64,000 nt of DNA, taken from the NCBI GenBank assembly GCA_014898415.1, contig RCTD01000019.1, positions 930,001 through 994,000 of the forward strand. The letters are read 5' to 3'. Within the stretch, counting starts at the first letter, position 1, and every line of letters begins with the position of its first letter. Shown here in pieces: positions 40,498 to 51,373 of the stretch. Both the position numbers and the translations under genes were made by a program. The stretch comes from Stromatinia cepivora. Its lineage: Eukaryota > Ascomycota > Leotiomycetes > Helotiales > Sclerotiniaceae. The notes under the pieces are model-generated. The model had not been told where the DNA came from, did no database searches, and saw nothing but the letters and a program-made list of their open reading frames with translations.

Positions 40498-42000
40498 TCA
40501 ATAAACATATTCACACCAATATATAGAATTAGGGTCAATCGTACCATTCAATACCAACATCCAACGCGCTCTTTGAAGAACAGTAAGATTGAAAAACTCC
40601 GTTTGCAGTAAATCTACCATCGAATCAGCACCACATTGCGCAGCTATACTTAGCATATTTACTCCCCAGGTCTCTAGATCAATGTCTAATGCCAACAACA
40701 TCTTCAACATAACCGTATCCTCACTCGACACCGCCCATCTTAGCGCTGAGTCATTCGTCCGTATGTGGTTTAAAGTAGCCCCGCGATTAAGGAGCTTGCG
40801 AACAATTGGCGAATTCCTTGCTTTGGCTCCTATGGATACGATTTGATCTCCTAGCCATCCTAATCTGCTTTGATTCTTACAACCGAAGATTGGGTTGGCG
40901 CCGCGTTCAAGTAGAAGATCAACGACATCTTCATGGTTTCCCCTGCAAGCTGCTGCTAAGAAAATTTGCCCGGGCCAAACGCGGATGTTGATTCCTCCAT
41001 CAAGGATATACCTCACTATTTCCAGATTTCCGAGATGAGCATGCTTCTCTAGATCTCCGCGGAGCTCCGATACGGGTTTTTCATAGAATCCTTCGAGGTA
41101 CTTGTATACTTCAAGATTTCGTGTTGACGAGTCCGACCGAAAAATAGCATATGCATCCTTCGAGCCACGGTCGACATGAAGAAATGATTTGACCATGAGG
41201 TCCATACTTTCCCGAGTGGTCCGCGATGGTGGAAATACAGCAAGTCGGACCATATCTAAGTCTCCACTCCTCGCAGCCCCAGTGACTGAATAGTAATAGC
41301 CATCCAAAAGCGCACTTCTTGATTCAAGGCCTTCTAGCTCAACCGTCTTCTGCTGCAAATATTCTAGTATGTGAGTGTTTCCTGCCCATGCAGCCAGCCG
41401 CATAACCGGGCCAAAGAGAGGGCTGCTGCTGAATGGTGAATACTTCCCGTCAATTAAACGTTTTACTACAGGAATAACATTAAGATACGCTGCAGCACAC
41501 AACAGATCCAATTCGAAATCATCCTGAGATTTGGACGGAGATTCGAATTCACCGCAACACGTTCCTTCCTCTAATGCCGGCCAACAAAGAGTTTCTATTG
41601 TTGCTTTCAAGTCATCGCCCGTTTCCGCGCAGAGAGTTTCGGCAACCCGACGAAGCTGGTTAGGGCGAGATTGGCAAGAGTCTGAGTGATATTGGACCCT
41701 GTACACAAGGTAAGAGTGCCAAAAATTGCTCGCTCGTTGATCTTTACGGATGTACCAGTCGGACAAAAGATAGCAAGTAGAATAAGAGTCCAATATCTGC
41801 GACTCAAAAAGTGCAAATTGAACGTCTTTGGAAAATCGCTCTGTATGCAAATGTCAGCTAAGAAAATCTGTGATTGCTAATATGAGACCAAACTTACTGC
41901 ACACAAGCTTAAGTTTTAATGACCTCCTGACTCCGCGAATGAAGACGGCTTCAAGCAAAATCTTGTGGATCAGCTCGGGTGCTAAATCCAGAAAATGCAT
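40498..42000 (-). CDS. F-box and ankyrin-repeat protein (481 aa, two exons)
   Basis: Exon 1 is 41898-42000 and exon 2 is 40498-41840, joined by a 57-bp intron (donor GTAAGT, acceptor CATACAG, phase 1); together they give 481 codons. The N-terminus reads LAPELIHKILLEAV and, across the splice, LVCKRFSKDVQFALF. This is the usual F-box opening of fungal F-box proteins, expected to bind Skp1 in an SCF ubiquitin ligase. From about residue 125 onward come degenerate ankyrin repeats (HLGNLEIVRYILDGGINI, NHEDVVDLLLERGANP, IVRKLLNRGATLN). The start gives the conserved F-box; starting at 41850 instead would lose it. A broken copy of its middle part lies at 51225-51373. The substrate is unknown. Confidence 0.85.
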
Positions 42001-42530
42001 TTTCTTTGATTTTCCGTTATGGACTTGCACAATTTCAGGAGGTGAATTGTTGTTGATCTTTTAGAATGTTGAGAAGAAATTGAAATTTGAGGAACTTGAG
42101 GTTGAACTTATATGCTGGCTCAAAACGAAATAAGACACTAATATGTGTACCTGTTTTGCCAAAGAAATTCACCACCGAGGTGCTCGATGAACGTGAATAC
42201 ACCAAGGCACATGAACAAGACGTCGTGAGTTCAAATGGACAGAATAGATTCCTACAGCAGAAGCATTCCAAGGGTACAAATATATTTAAATGTCGACACA
42301 TCCATCCCAGAACACGAAATTGTACCACAGACTATGCTCAACCCACCTCGAAGTGCGCAATTAAGCATGTACTATGGCAATAGCATTTTACCCATTTTGT
42401 TTGCCCTTGGCTTAGGTTTGTAGTGGCTCGCAGTCTTTCAGTAGCAAGCCGCTACCTCCATCGTATCCTCGCCTTGACCGAATGCTGATATCGCGTTTAT
42501 TGTTGGAAAATTTGTTTAAATTCAATAATT
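42001..42530. other. Intergenic between two minus-strand genes
   Basis: Normal composition. It contains the 3' flank of the NACHT gene and the promoter side of the F-box gene. Open stretches here overlap on both strands and lack domains. Confidence 0.5.
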
Positions 42531-45500
42531 TCAACCAGTAGTCATCAATTTCCTAATCATCGATAGTTCCAATTTACCACCTTTTCCGTCAAACACTTGA
42601 TCCACATCCGACTCTTTGCTTCTCCAGTATTTTCTCATGGTCTCGGTTAACAATCTTCTCGACATAATCGTTCTTCCTTGGTAATTCAGATATGTATTCG
42701 GATCGGCCCCATGATCCAGCATAACTTTGACGATTTCCAAATGATTGCACACCAAAGATTTCTCCTCATCTGAATATTGTTGTGAGCCATTTCCATCGTC
42801 CACCCGTGGAAGAATTGCACAGACATTGCGAATGGCTATTTCAAATGCGGTACATTCCCGGATTGGTGAGAAGTCTTTCATCTTTCTGTTAGGTTGAGCT
42901 CCTTGTGCCAGGAGCAATCCTACCATGCGGGAGCTTGGAGGAATGCGATCTCGAAGATAATCTGAATTCTCCTTTTGCTCCATGCCTTGAACATAATACT
43001 CGTCTGTTGCTGCAAGGGCATATGACAACAGAGTGTGGACGACGGAGCTTTTTGTTTTTGGAGCAAGGTGATTCAAATTCCGTTTAACGTATGCACAAAG
43101 GTCCCAGTTTACTGCAATGTGCAGGAAAGAAGAGAACTTCATTGGTGTCCAGATTGTGCTTTTGAGCCTTGAAGCGTGTGTCAATGTTGCAAAAGTTTCC
43201 AAGGGCTCGATATAAGCATCTGAGCCTGCAATGTCAGCCTCATGAGCGTAATGAAGGACTGTCGTCATAAAGAGTGAAAGCGCGGAACGGTCATTTAAAA
43301 TCTTTTTCCGAGCTTCGGAAATTCCAAGCTCTCTTACATATGAGCACATAAGTGGAGTGTATGGCTCAAATTGCGTTTCTGAAACATGGTTAAAGAGCTT
43401 TGAACGTATTTCTGGGCGTTCCAAATAGTCTCGGACGCTACGATGCAAGTACACGACCCGATAGCCAAGATATTCAAAACCAGGAGAATACCTCCGCCCA
43501 ATCTCGAGTAAGCCTGCACACCTTACTTTTAAATGATCTCGAATGTTGATGTTTCTCATTTGCAGCTCCTGCAAGTTGAATGTGGTACCCTCGGCTCGGG
43601 AAGTACCATAATCAAGAGCAAAGGAAAGACTCAAGGTATCTAGTGTCTTGACGCTCCTCTCACATATGTGCGCGGCTCGTACAATGAGAAATATCAATGC
43701 GGCTTTCTTGATATAGAACGGGTCAATGTTGTCAAGCATTGAGGAAAACAGCTCTTCAAGATCTAATGGAACTATTTCGATACGTTCCTGTAGATCCTGC
43801 GGACTATCTCTATTGGCGAGGCCTCTTTCAATCTCTTGTAAGACAAGCTTAACCCACAAGAAAACCCCATCTGCTCGCGATACGATCTTTCGGATATAAC
43901 TTAACGCCTGGACTGGTTGCTCCACGCATAAATGTTGGTAGTTGACATTCTTTTGGAGAGTTGACTTGACAAAATGATCAATATCGGTTCGTGTCAGATC
44001 CTGCAGCCGCAATGATGGCCCAGATCCGAAAGTATCATCGAACTCAAGTAGCGGACGACTGGAAAGACATATCTTCAACCATGGTACTTGGGCGAGCATA
44101 CTGAAATATTCGGCAATAGTCGAAGGTTGTCCCTCGTATTCGTCAAGACCATCAACAAACAGACAAAGTTTGAAGCTCTGTACGTCTTGGCTAATGAGGA
44201 TGCGCATTGCAGCCTCTAATTCGTTTAAACCCCAATGTTCCATCTCCATCGAGTGATTATTGTGACTTGCTTCAGCAAAAGGCTTTACTAAATCATTGTA
44301 GATCTTAGCCCACCTTGTAGGGAAGCAGAAAGGAAGAAGATCAGGTAAATGTCCAAGGATCTCTATAAGAAGTGCTCGAAGTAGACCATACTGCGACCTC
44401 TGTTCAATAGTACCACTGTTCCAGAAGTAAAACTTTGCCATAACCAGGGGCAGCGGAGCGGACCATTGCTGCAAAAGCTCATTTGCGGTATTGTGACTAG
44501 AAATAAACCTCATCAGTGTTGATTTACCCGAAGCCGCTTTCCCGTTGATCCAATATATACCAGAGCAATGTCGCAGCCAATGCGCAAAACTAGACCACGG
44601 CGTAGAGCCATGTGTGTCATCAAACAGCCACTCGAAGGTCCCTCGATACACATCTGCGATAGTTTCTTCTCGTTCTTTCAATGTTGGAAACTTCAGGCTT
44701 TGAATCAGGCATTGAGCAACTTGTAAGCGGATCGCCTTTTCTTGCCACCTAAGGTTGTGTAGCATCTGCTCTTGAGATATTTGTTTTCCTGTGGTCATTA
44801 AACCTTGGTTTCTATGACGTTTGTAAGTAAATGACTAACAAAGGGACTTCGGGTAAAAAAAAAGAGGCTCAAAGGCATTGTTGAAAGAGTGAATAGAAAT
44901 GCAGGAGATGGGGGGATTGATTTGTAGCTTTACACAAAATGTGCATTAGTCCAAGCTGTTGGACTAGATGTGAAGAGCTTGAGCGTTCGGAAGGCTGTGA
45001 AAGGTCTAGTCTGAGACGACCTGACATTCAGAAGATCTTCAATATTCCCCAAAACGTGAATGTCCCAATGAATACAAGAATCAACAATCTCATATTGTTC
45101 GAATTTCAGCGTGGTTTACCAGAACTAAGTTCTGGCTGGTATTGGAGAGTGAGTGGGTGATAAAAGAACAGACTAAGCTTACTGGCTGTCTTCGATCATG
45201 TCCAGCTGGGGCACAACAATCGGAGAAAATGTGTGCTTGTTAGCTAGTAGCTCCATTCTCCCAAGCAATTGAGTGATTGCCGTGGTTTGGTCTTGAACAC
45301 TTTTGTTAACTTCGTCGTGATGCTTTAGAAGTGCAGTAACAATAGTTTGCGTATTAAAGTCGAGGTTGTCGAAGCGACTTGTCTGACTCAATGATATGAG
45401 AGAAAGCTGATCTCTTCTAATCATTATTTTCTGTGACACACGGACTTCTTGGAATTACTTACCGAAGATCAACAACAATATGCATCTGTATAGAATCCCT

Positions 45501-45914
45501 CAACAAGGCCAAGCGATTTTTCAAATCCGTTAATTCCTTTTCAGACCAAACTGACTTCAATGCTTGTTTGAGGGTTTGCCATTTCCTACACTTGCCAGTG
45601 GCTGTAACTTTTAAACTGCTCAGTTTACTATTGAGCTCTGTGGACACTTCCATTGCATTTTTGCAGATGCAAATGAATGAATTATCTGTCGGTGTAGGTA
45701 TAACCCTATTTCCACAGAGATCTGAATAAGAATCCGAGAGCCTCTTAGACAACTTAGAGAGATCATCGGCCGCAAGTCCTAATTGTTGATGAACATTTAG
45801 CGATTGAGCTCCGGATCTGTAGAGTTCATTAGTGCCAGCTATCACCTTGGAGCTGAAATCCACGAATTGAATGATTGTCCCTGCCAATGACAATGCATCT
45901 AATGGATTCATCAT
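42531..45914 (-). CDS. NACHT-domain STAND (NLR-like) protein with HeLo-like N-terminus (988 aa)
   Basis: The model has three exons: 45463-45914, 45183-45416 and 42531-44811, in frame to 988 codons. Residues 1-150 (DALSLAGTIIQFVDFSSKVI) match the fungal STAND N-terminal domain related to HeLo, known in heterokaryon-incompatibility and cell-death proteins. The NACHT P-loop GKAASGKST is at about 319-327 and Walker B LCLFVDGLDE at about 444-453, followed by LSSRP. The C-terminal third carries winged-helix-like and degenerate ankyrin-like segments (MVGLLLAQGAQPN, IVKVMLDHGADPN). Intron 1 is only 46 bp, but its phase fits and the other acceptor gives a stop. Intron 2 (44812-45182) is 371 bp, unusually long; a small exon may be hidden there. 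The likely role is intracellular recognition linked to incompatibility or defence. Confidence 0.85.
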
Positions 45915-46502
45915 CGTGACAACCGATAGTAGACAGAGGAATAGACCTTTGTGACTACATCTCTGATATCAAGCTGCGGCACAGCCAAAGGCCACCTCAA
46001 CATTAACGACGTTACATTTATTGTAGGCATGGCTGAGGGATTTGACCCATGGTATATTACGTGGATTTTATTGACCAACAGGCAGCCAATCAATCACGGA
46101 AACATGTTGAAACGCACAACAGAAATTGCAAGAAAGTCCAGTATTAATTCTGGTGGCATATTTTCTTCAGTATAAGGGTAAATATAATTTTTCAGATATA
46201 ATTGTGAGTGTACGGTGTACGTTGAGTTATGCTTTGATGTGACATTAGGCGCTAGAACAAATAAAGCAAAGCCGCCTTTCCGCTAGCGTCCGCTTAAGCT
46301 GTTCGGCCCTCACCCCAGTGACCCACGTTCATCCCAATCCAATGTTGCTCTCCTACCTCCAGAAATTTGGATAACCTGCCGTTTTGATACAGATTTCAAA
46401 CGTTGACTAGGAATAATAGATGAATTGTAAGTATTAACTTTCACAACATGCACAGCAAATACTGATCAAAAAGAGAGAAGTTTTAGAGCACTAAATACAA
46501 AC
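45915..46502. other. Intergenic, divergent promoter region of NACHT gene and nitrilase gene
   Basis: 588 bp between divergently transcribed genes. No RNA gene or repeat recognised. Confidence 0.5.
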
Positions 46503-47599
46503 ATGGCACTGGTACACAAAATCGCGTTGATCCAGCTTTGTCCGAAGGTTTGTTGAGTTTTTCTTGTTGACCTACAATCATTATTGCTACGTGGCCGAGG
46601 GCAATATTGGTCTATTGAGGAACGCCTATATCAAGCACATATGCTTGTTTCCTTTTCCGGCATACATGTGATATTTACAACATGTGATACACCCGTCCCT
46701 AAACTTAGCAAGAATTCAAGCTCATACTCTTCTACTAGCCTCTAGCTATCGATTACAACTATGAAAAAGCGGTAGCATTCATCAGAGACGCTGCCTCTCA
46801 GGGATGTGACCTTGCCGTTCTTCCAGAATATCACCTCACTTCATGGGTCCCAAATGAACCTGAATTCCTTTCACTATGTCACCACGACGTCACATCCAAA
46901 TACCTAGCTGGCTATCGATCCCTCGCCTCTGAACTCAAAATATCCATCGTCCCAGGCACAATCTGCACCTTGCACCCCGAAAGATCTCTCCTCCACAACA
47001 CAGCACACTTCATATCCCCAGAAGGCAAAATCGTCTCTTCCTACACCAAAAAGAATCTCTGGCACCCAGAACGTCCACACCTAACATCATCAACCCATGA
47101 CCCGCACACCACTTTCGAGTCCCCGCTCGGTAAAATCGGAATGCTTATCTGCTGGGACGCCGCATTTCCCGAAGCTTTCCGAGAGCTCATCTCTCAAGGC
47201 GCAAAACTCATTATCATTCCCACATTCTGGACTCTTAGCGACTGTACCCCTGCAGGCCTAGCACGCAACCCGCTTTCCGAAGAATTATTTGTTCAATCTA
47301 TGTTAATCTCCAGAGCATTCGAAAACACTTGTGGAATCGTATTCTGTAATGCTGGAGCACCGATAGGAAAGGGTAAAGAGAATGCAGGATTTCTGGGTAT
47401 TAGTCAAGTTACCGTGCCATTTCAAGGAGCTGTAGGGAGAATGGGACGAGAAGAGGGAATGAATGTGGTAGAGCTGGATATGCAGATTTTGCATGAGGCG
47501 GAAGAAGCATATAAGGTGCGTATGGATATGGAAGGGAAAGATTGGCATTATGCGCATACGTTGAAAAGAAGAATTAGCAATGAAGAGAGCAAGTTGTGA
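46503..47599 (+). CDS. Carbon-nitrogen hydrolase, nitrilase superfamily (301 aa)
   Basis: Exon 1 is 46503-46547 (MALVHKIALIQLCPK) and exon 2 is 46739-47599, with a 191-bp intron in phase 0. Its donor is the uncommon GTTTGT and its acceptor ACTAG. The superfamily triad is visible: Glu45 in LPEYHLTSW, Lys119 in SYTKKNL and Cys153 in MLICWDAAFPE. The length is normal for a single-domain member. These enzymes hydrolyse amides or nitriles through a cysteine thioester; the particular substrate cannot be told from sequence. No targeting signal is evident, so a cytosolic location is inferred. The codon before the splice joins smoothly to PLAIDYNYEKA, as in other fungal members. It is divergent from the NACHT gene, and no functional link is implied. 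Confidence 0.87.
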
Positions 47600-48030
47600 G
47601 TGAGGCGCGGTGTTCAGTTCAGTTGTGCCTTGGCACCAAATGTTCGATTGATGTTTTAAGTTTTTGCGATACACCAAACCAATTCAAATTATATATGGTC
47701 TCTTTTCACGTGCTATGTTCGTCCTTCAGATGCAAGATACTTTGCTGTTGGAAAATGATTCAATAAATGTGTGTATCTTATAAAATCTCCTCAAGGTGCT
47801 ACGTCCAAAGGACCACTTCGAAAACAGTTGAATTCTTCTAATAAAAAGTATTAAGTGAAAGGGCCGATTAAGATAGATTGATACGAAACGCGTCAAATCG
47901 CTGTTAAACATTTAATCTTGGGACGTGATTACAAGAAATACACGCTATGTAACACGCTAAGAAAATCCTTGACAATAGGGAAATAAAAAGGATCATTCTC
48001 AACATCTTTTTCCTTTCTATGACAAGCAAA
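47600..48030. other. Intergenic, upstream of microexon gene 1
   Basis: 430 bp with no ORF of note. It ends in a pyrimidine-rich leader followed by CAAAATGTC, a reasonable fungal start context. Confidence 0.5.
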
Positions 48031-49344
48031 ATGTCTGGTACGTGACGATGAATACCATCACTTGTCGTGCTATTTGATTAGTTACGTATGCTGACGATTG
48101 ATTCTTAGGTACTATAGCCCAAGCGGTCCGCCGGAGAAGAATGCAAAGAGGGTAAGTACTTTCATGCGCTTCGTTCCAATAGATAGGTATATAAACTAAT
48201 GAACCGTTATTAAAAAGGACACAAGCATCTGACCACCAAGTCTCTGTGGAGTAAGCTCGCAACACTTAACATAATTCTGTTAGCCGATTAGCTTACTTAG
48301 ATGATAATAGGGAATACGTTGTACAAGCTGAGATAGAAAGGGAGCAGTGAGTATGCCCAACAGTGTTGGGAGTTTCAAATTTCAATATGGACTTGCATCC
48401 AGAGACGCGATACTGGATGAAATGTAAGGCTCAAGTCAATTTTCTGCTAGCCAATCATGAATTTACTAAAAACGAATTAGTAGGGGGAAGTTTGAAGCGG
48501 GAAGGTTCGTATTCCCGTGTATTTTACGTGCTTCGGATCCCGGTATTGACTTGCAATTCAGAGCGGATTGGAGGGTCATCGAGAAGAATTTGTGAGTCCT
48601 TGAGCCATGTTAGTAGTATCAAAATCTTGAGACTAATCCTCGGTTTCAGCGAAATGAAGATTCGCAAGCTGTAAGTTTCATACATTTATATTGTGCGTAA
48701 TCTTCAATGTTGACCAGATATAAGCGACAATGATGTGAATGACTTGTAAGTTTTTCAAATGTAGATCATCAGAAGCTTGTTTACTGACTTATCTCTAGTA
48801 AAATTACACTGGAAAGGATGTAAGTGCCTTGAGCATCAGCAAATGTAGTAATATCCAAATTCTAACACTAGCTCTCTGTTTTAGTCGAGTCGAAAATAAT
48901 AACTTGTAAGTTTTCACATCTTTACCTTTTACGCGATCGTTAATATTGATAAATTTTAGGTCCGAAAAATGCAGCCGTGTGTAAGTGCCTCGACTATGAT
49001 TATTGTAAGCTTATATATTGACTTATCTTTAGTCAGCACGAACTTAACTCAAGGTAAGTGCTTCAAGCGTCGATTACCATAACCTTCGTTGGTATCATTG
49101 AAGAGAATCCCCATTTCCTACATCTAGGTCAATTTATTCTGTCATTCGTATTCTCATCACACCCTACTTATACCCCCGGGGTACCCTCTCGATACTATCA
49201 GTCTTCTACCTCTACCAAATTATATCTGCTCTGCTCTTCACATTCCTCATCCTGCCTTTCTTGACTGAATTTTTCTGCCTAACTAGCCGCGCCAGTATGT
49301 CTACGCTTGCGAATCTGTCCACTCTCTTCATTGTGTTCATTTAA
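48031..49344 (+). CDS. Microexon gene 1: coiled-coil protein of 14 exons (178 aa model)
   Basis: Exons: 48031-48037, 48109-48151, 48218-48250, 48311-48346, 48403-48423, 48481-48504, 48562-48591, 48650-48670, 48725-48745, 48799-48819, 48885-48905, 48960-48980, 49033-49053 and 49128-49344. Exons 3-13 are 33, 36, 21, 24, 30 and then six of 21 nt, all multiples of three and all in phase 2. Introns are 52-74 bp with GTAAGT-type donors and YAG-type acceptors. The joined frame has no stop. The N-terminus is basic (AVRRRRMQR); residues about 30-107 form a charged coiled coil in which each 21-nt exon is one heptad. The last exon is open for 72 codons and strongly hydrophobic (LLFTFLILPFL), perhaps a membrane anchor; this end is the least certain. 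I do not recognise the family. Confidence 0.68.
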
Positions 49345-50220
49345 CTCAACCTTCGACCTTTTTCGATGCCTGTTTTATACACCGGTCGTTCGGTACTCAA
49401 AGTTTTCCCAGAAAGTTCTCTAGGCGTTGGGTAGAAAATTTTATATATTGCCCTTGAACATGTAGTATGTACATTGGACTGCAAGATCAGAACATAGGAT
49501 TAAATGATGTTGCTAGCTGCTAGAACGACTGTTTTTGTTCCCCTATGTAACATTGGAGAAAGTAGTTCAAGAGTCTCTTACGCTAATAATTCATCATTCT
49601 TGATGATGTCTTTCTGGACTTGATTCCAAAGCCAAAGATCAGGTTTTCAAACGATTCCTAAAACTGTTCCAAGATGAAAACCACCACTCTTCTTGTAACT
49701 CATGCCAGTCTCAGGCTGACATGTTTAGATTATCCTAAGACTCTCGGTTTGCTTGGAGATCATTGGATTGTGTTTTGATAACTTGTCACTTTCATCCTAT
49801 TGCTACTCTGTCAATCTAGTTACCTTAAGTCAGTAATTTGCTGTTGCATTTCTTTGTTTATGAGTCATGCACTTATGCAATGCTAGTATAAACCATGATG
49901 ATAGGAAGAGGAAAAGAAGATGTGGGTTTCCGTGGCAGACATGAAGATGGATCTGTCTTCCGCACTACACTTTCTCGCCACGGTCTAAAGACCCCACCAA
50001 TATTGTTAATCTACAGCATTGTTTCTGTCCCCTAAGACATTTCAATATCACTCCACCGTGCTGCACTGCACCGTACTTTCGTGATCTAAGCCTAGTAGCA
50101 AACCCAAAATCCCGAGACTTTTCTGCACATCTCCTTTCTTACTGGAACTCATTTTTATGATATCAAATCCTTTTCATACTCTATCATCCTAGATCAAGGC
50201 TTCTGTCTAGTTACTGATAG
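49345..50220. other. Intergenic between the two microexon genes
   Basis: Normal composition passing into AT-rich DNA after about 50200. Upstream exons of microexon gene 2 may lie here, but I cannot identify them. Confidence 0.4.
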
Positions 50221-50306
50221 AAATCTAAGATATAAAATAGAACTTGAATTTCTAGTAGTCTAAAATTTTAAATTCAGAGTATTCAATATAGCTAACTTCT
50301 ATTTAG

Positions 50307-51190
50307 TCAAGAAGAAATCAAGAATTTGTTAGTATATTCTATTTAGACACTATTATCTATTATAAGAACTATAGACTAATTACTTTGATTTGAGAAATGA
50401 TCAACTTAAGACAGAGTTAGTATACTATTAATCAAATTATACTTGGATATATATTAATATTTTGATTTCTAGAAACCACCAGAAAGAACTACTGTTCGTA
50501 AATCTTATTCCTAGAAAAAATTCAATTCCAATATATCTAATATGTAATCGAATAGTAAAGATCGGATTCAAAGTTTGGAAAAGGAGTAAGTTAATATTTG
50601 TTATTTATTCTTTTTTTCATACGCTATAGCTTTCTAAGTAATACTAATATATTATTTAATTTTATAGACTGTATGTTAATAAACGTAGTTCAGAATAGTA
50701 AGTCTTTAGATTGATATTTAATTCTCAACCACTAATCTACATAACAGCAATAGAGACCATAAAAATTTGTATGTAAAATATATGCTGTTAATAATTATAG
50801 AATACTAATACTAATATCTTGAAGTATGGAGGAAGCAAGAGCACGGTAAGATTTTCTATTCAACATCTTTTAATCTTATAGAAATATAACTAAAATAATA
50901 TTCTAGATGGGCGGACCAAGACAAAGTTTTGTAAGTAAAGTTTTGTATATTTCAACATTTTTGACTAATTATAAAACAATAGTAATGTCGAAATGAGATG
51001 GAATTGGAAGTTTATAGTTACGCTTTACGAGCTGCTATATTGTATTGGGCGTGCATTTCAAATGTAAGTCTATTTCTATTAAGAATTCATCTTAATTATA
51101 ACATAGAACTAATTGAACTTTAGTCCGATCTCCTTCATCTCATTTGTTCTTGCATGTGTTGCAGAGTGGAGAACCAGACAATCCAGTTGA
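50307..51190 (+). CDS. Microexon gene 2: coiled-coil/membrane protein, 5' end unresolved
   Basis: Ten consecutive exons join in frame: 50307-50327, 50395-50415, 50473-50493, 50556-50585, 50668-50697, 50748-50768, 50825-50845, 50907-50930, 50983-51063 and 51124-51190. Sizes are 21, 21, 21, 30, 30, 21, 21, 24, 81 and a 67-nt last exon, all junctions in phase 2, introns 50-82 bp. The product begins as a coiled coil (EEIKNLNDQLKTENHQKELL, then DRIQSLEKELY) and ends in two hydrophobic segments (FIVTLYELLYCIG and ISFISFVLACVA), closing with TRQSS and a stop. A candidate 33-nt upstream exon at 50221-50253 reads well but is followed by AG-TAG, with the GT one base late. Either the 5' part is arranged differently or the gene is broken there. 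It lies 1 kb downstream of gene 1 on the same strand. Confidence 0.6.
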
Positions 51191-51224
51191 GTCTTTGTAA
51201 TAATAAAATCCATCAAATACGATC

Positions 51225-51373
51225 AGCTTAACAAAACTTTGCCGAGCCAGCCGCGAATATCGATTCGTTCATCAAGGATATACTTCACTATTTCTAGATT
51301 TCCGAGATGAATATGTTTCTCTAGATCTTTGTGGAGGTCTATTATGAGCTTTGCATAGAATCCTTCGAGATAC
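51225..51373 (-). pseudogene. Fragment of an F-box/ankyrin gene
   Basis: About 50 codons (YLEGFYAKLIIDLHKDLEKH, then IHLGNLEIVKYILDERIDI) match the middle of the F-box/ankyrin protein at 40498-42000 (YLEGFYEKPVSELRGDLEKH and HLGNLEIVRYILDGGINI). Nothing of the F-box or the remaining repeats is present. It is cut off on its N-terminal side exactly where the solo LTR at 51374 begins, and ends shortly after on the other side. It is antisense to, and just downstream of, microexon gene 2. Confidence 0.85.

Noticed and set aside
42035..42423. Overlapping open stretches on both strands between the F-box and NACHT genes
   Set aside because: No domain, no splice structure, and mutually overlapping. 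Best left as intergenic.
49058..49264. 68-codon plus-strand open stretch starting in an intron of microexon gene 1
   Set aside because: It begins inside a GTAAGT intron and is in a different frame from the spliced gene. The spliced frame is longer and continuous with 13 earlier exons.
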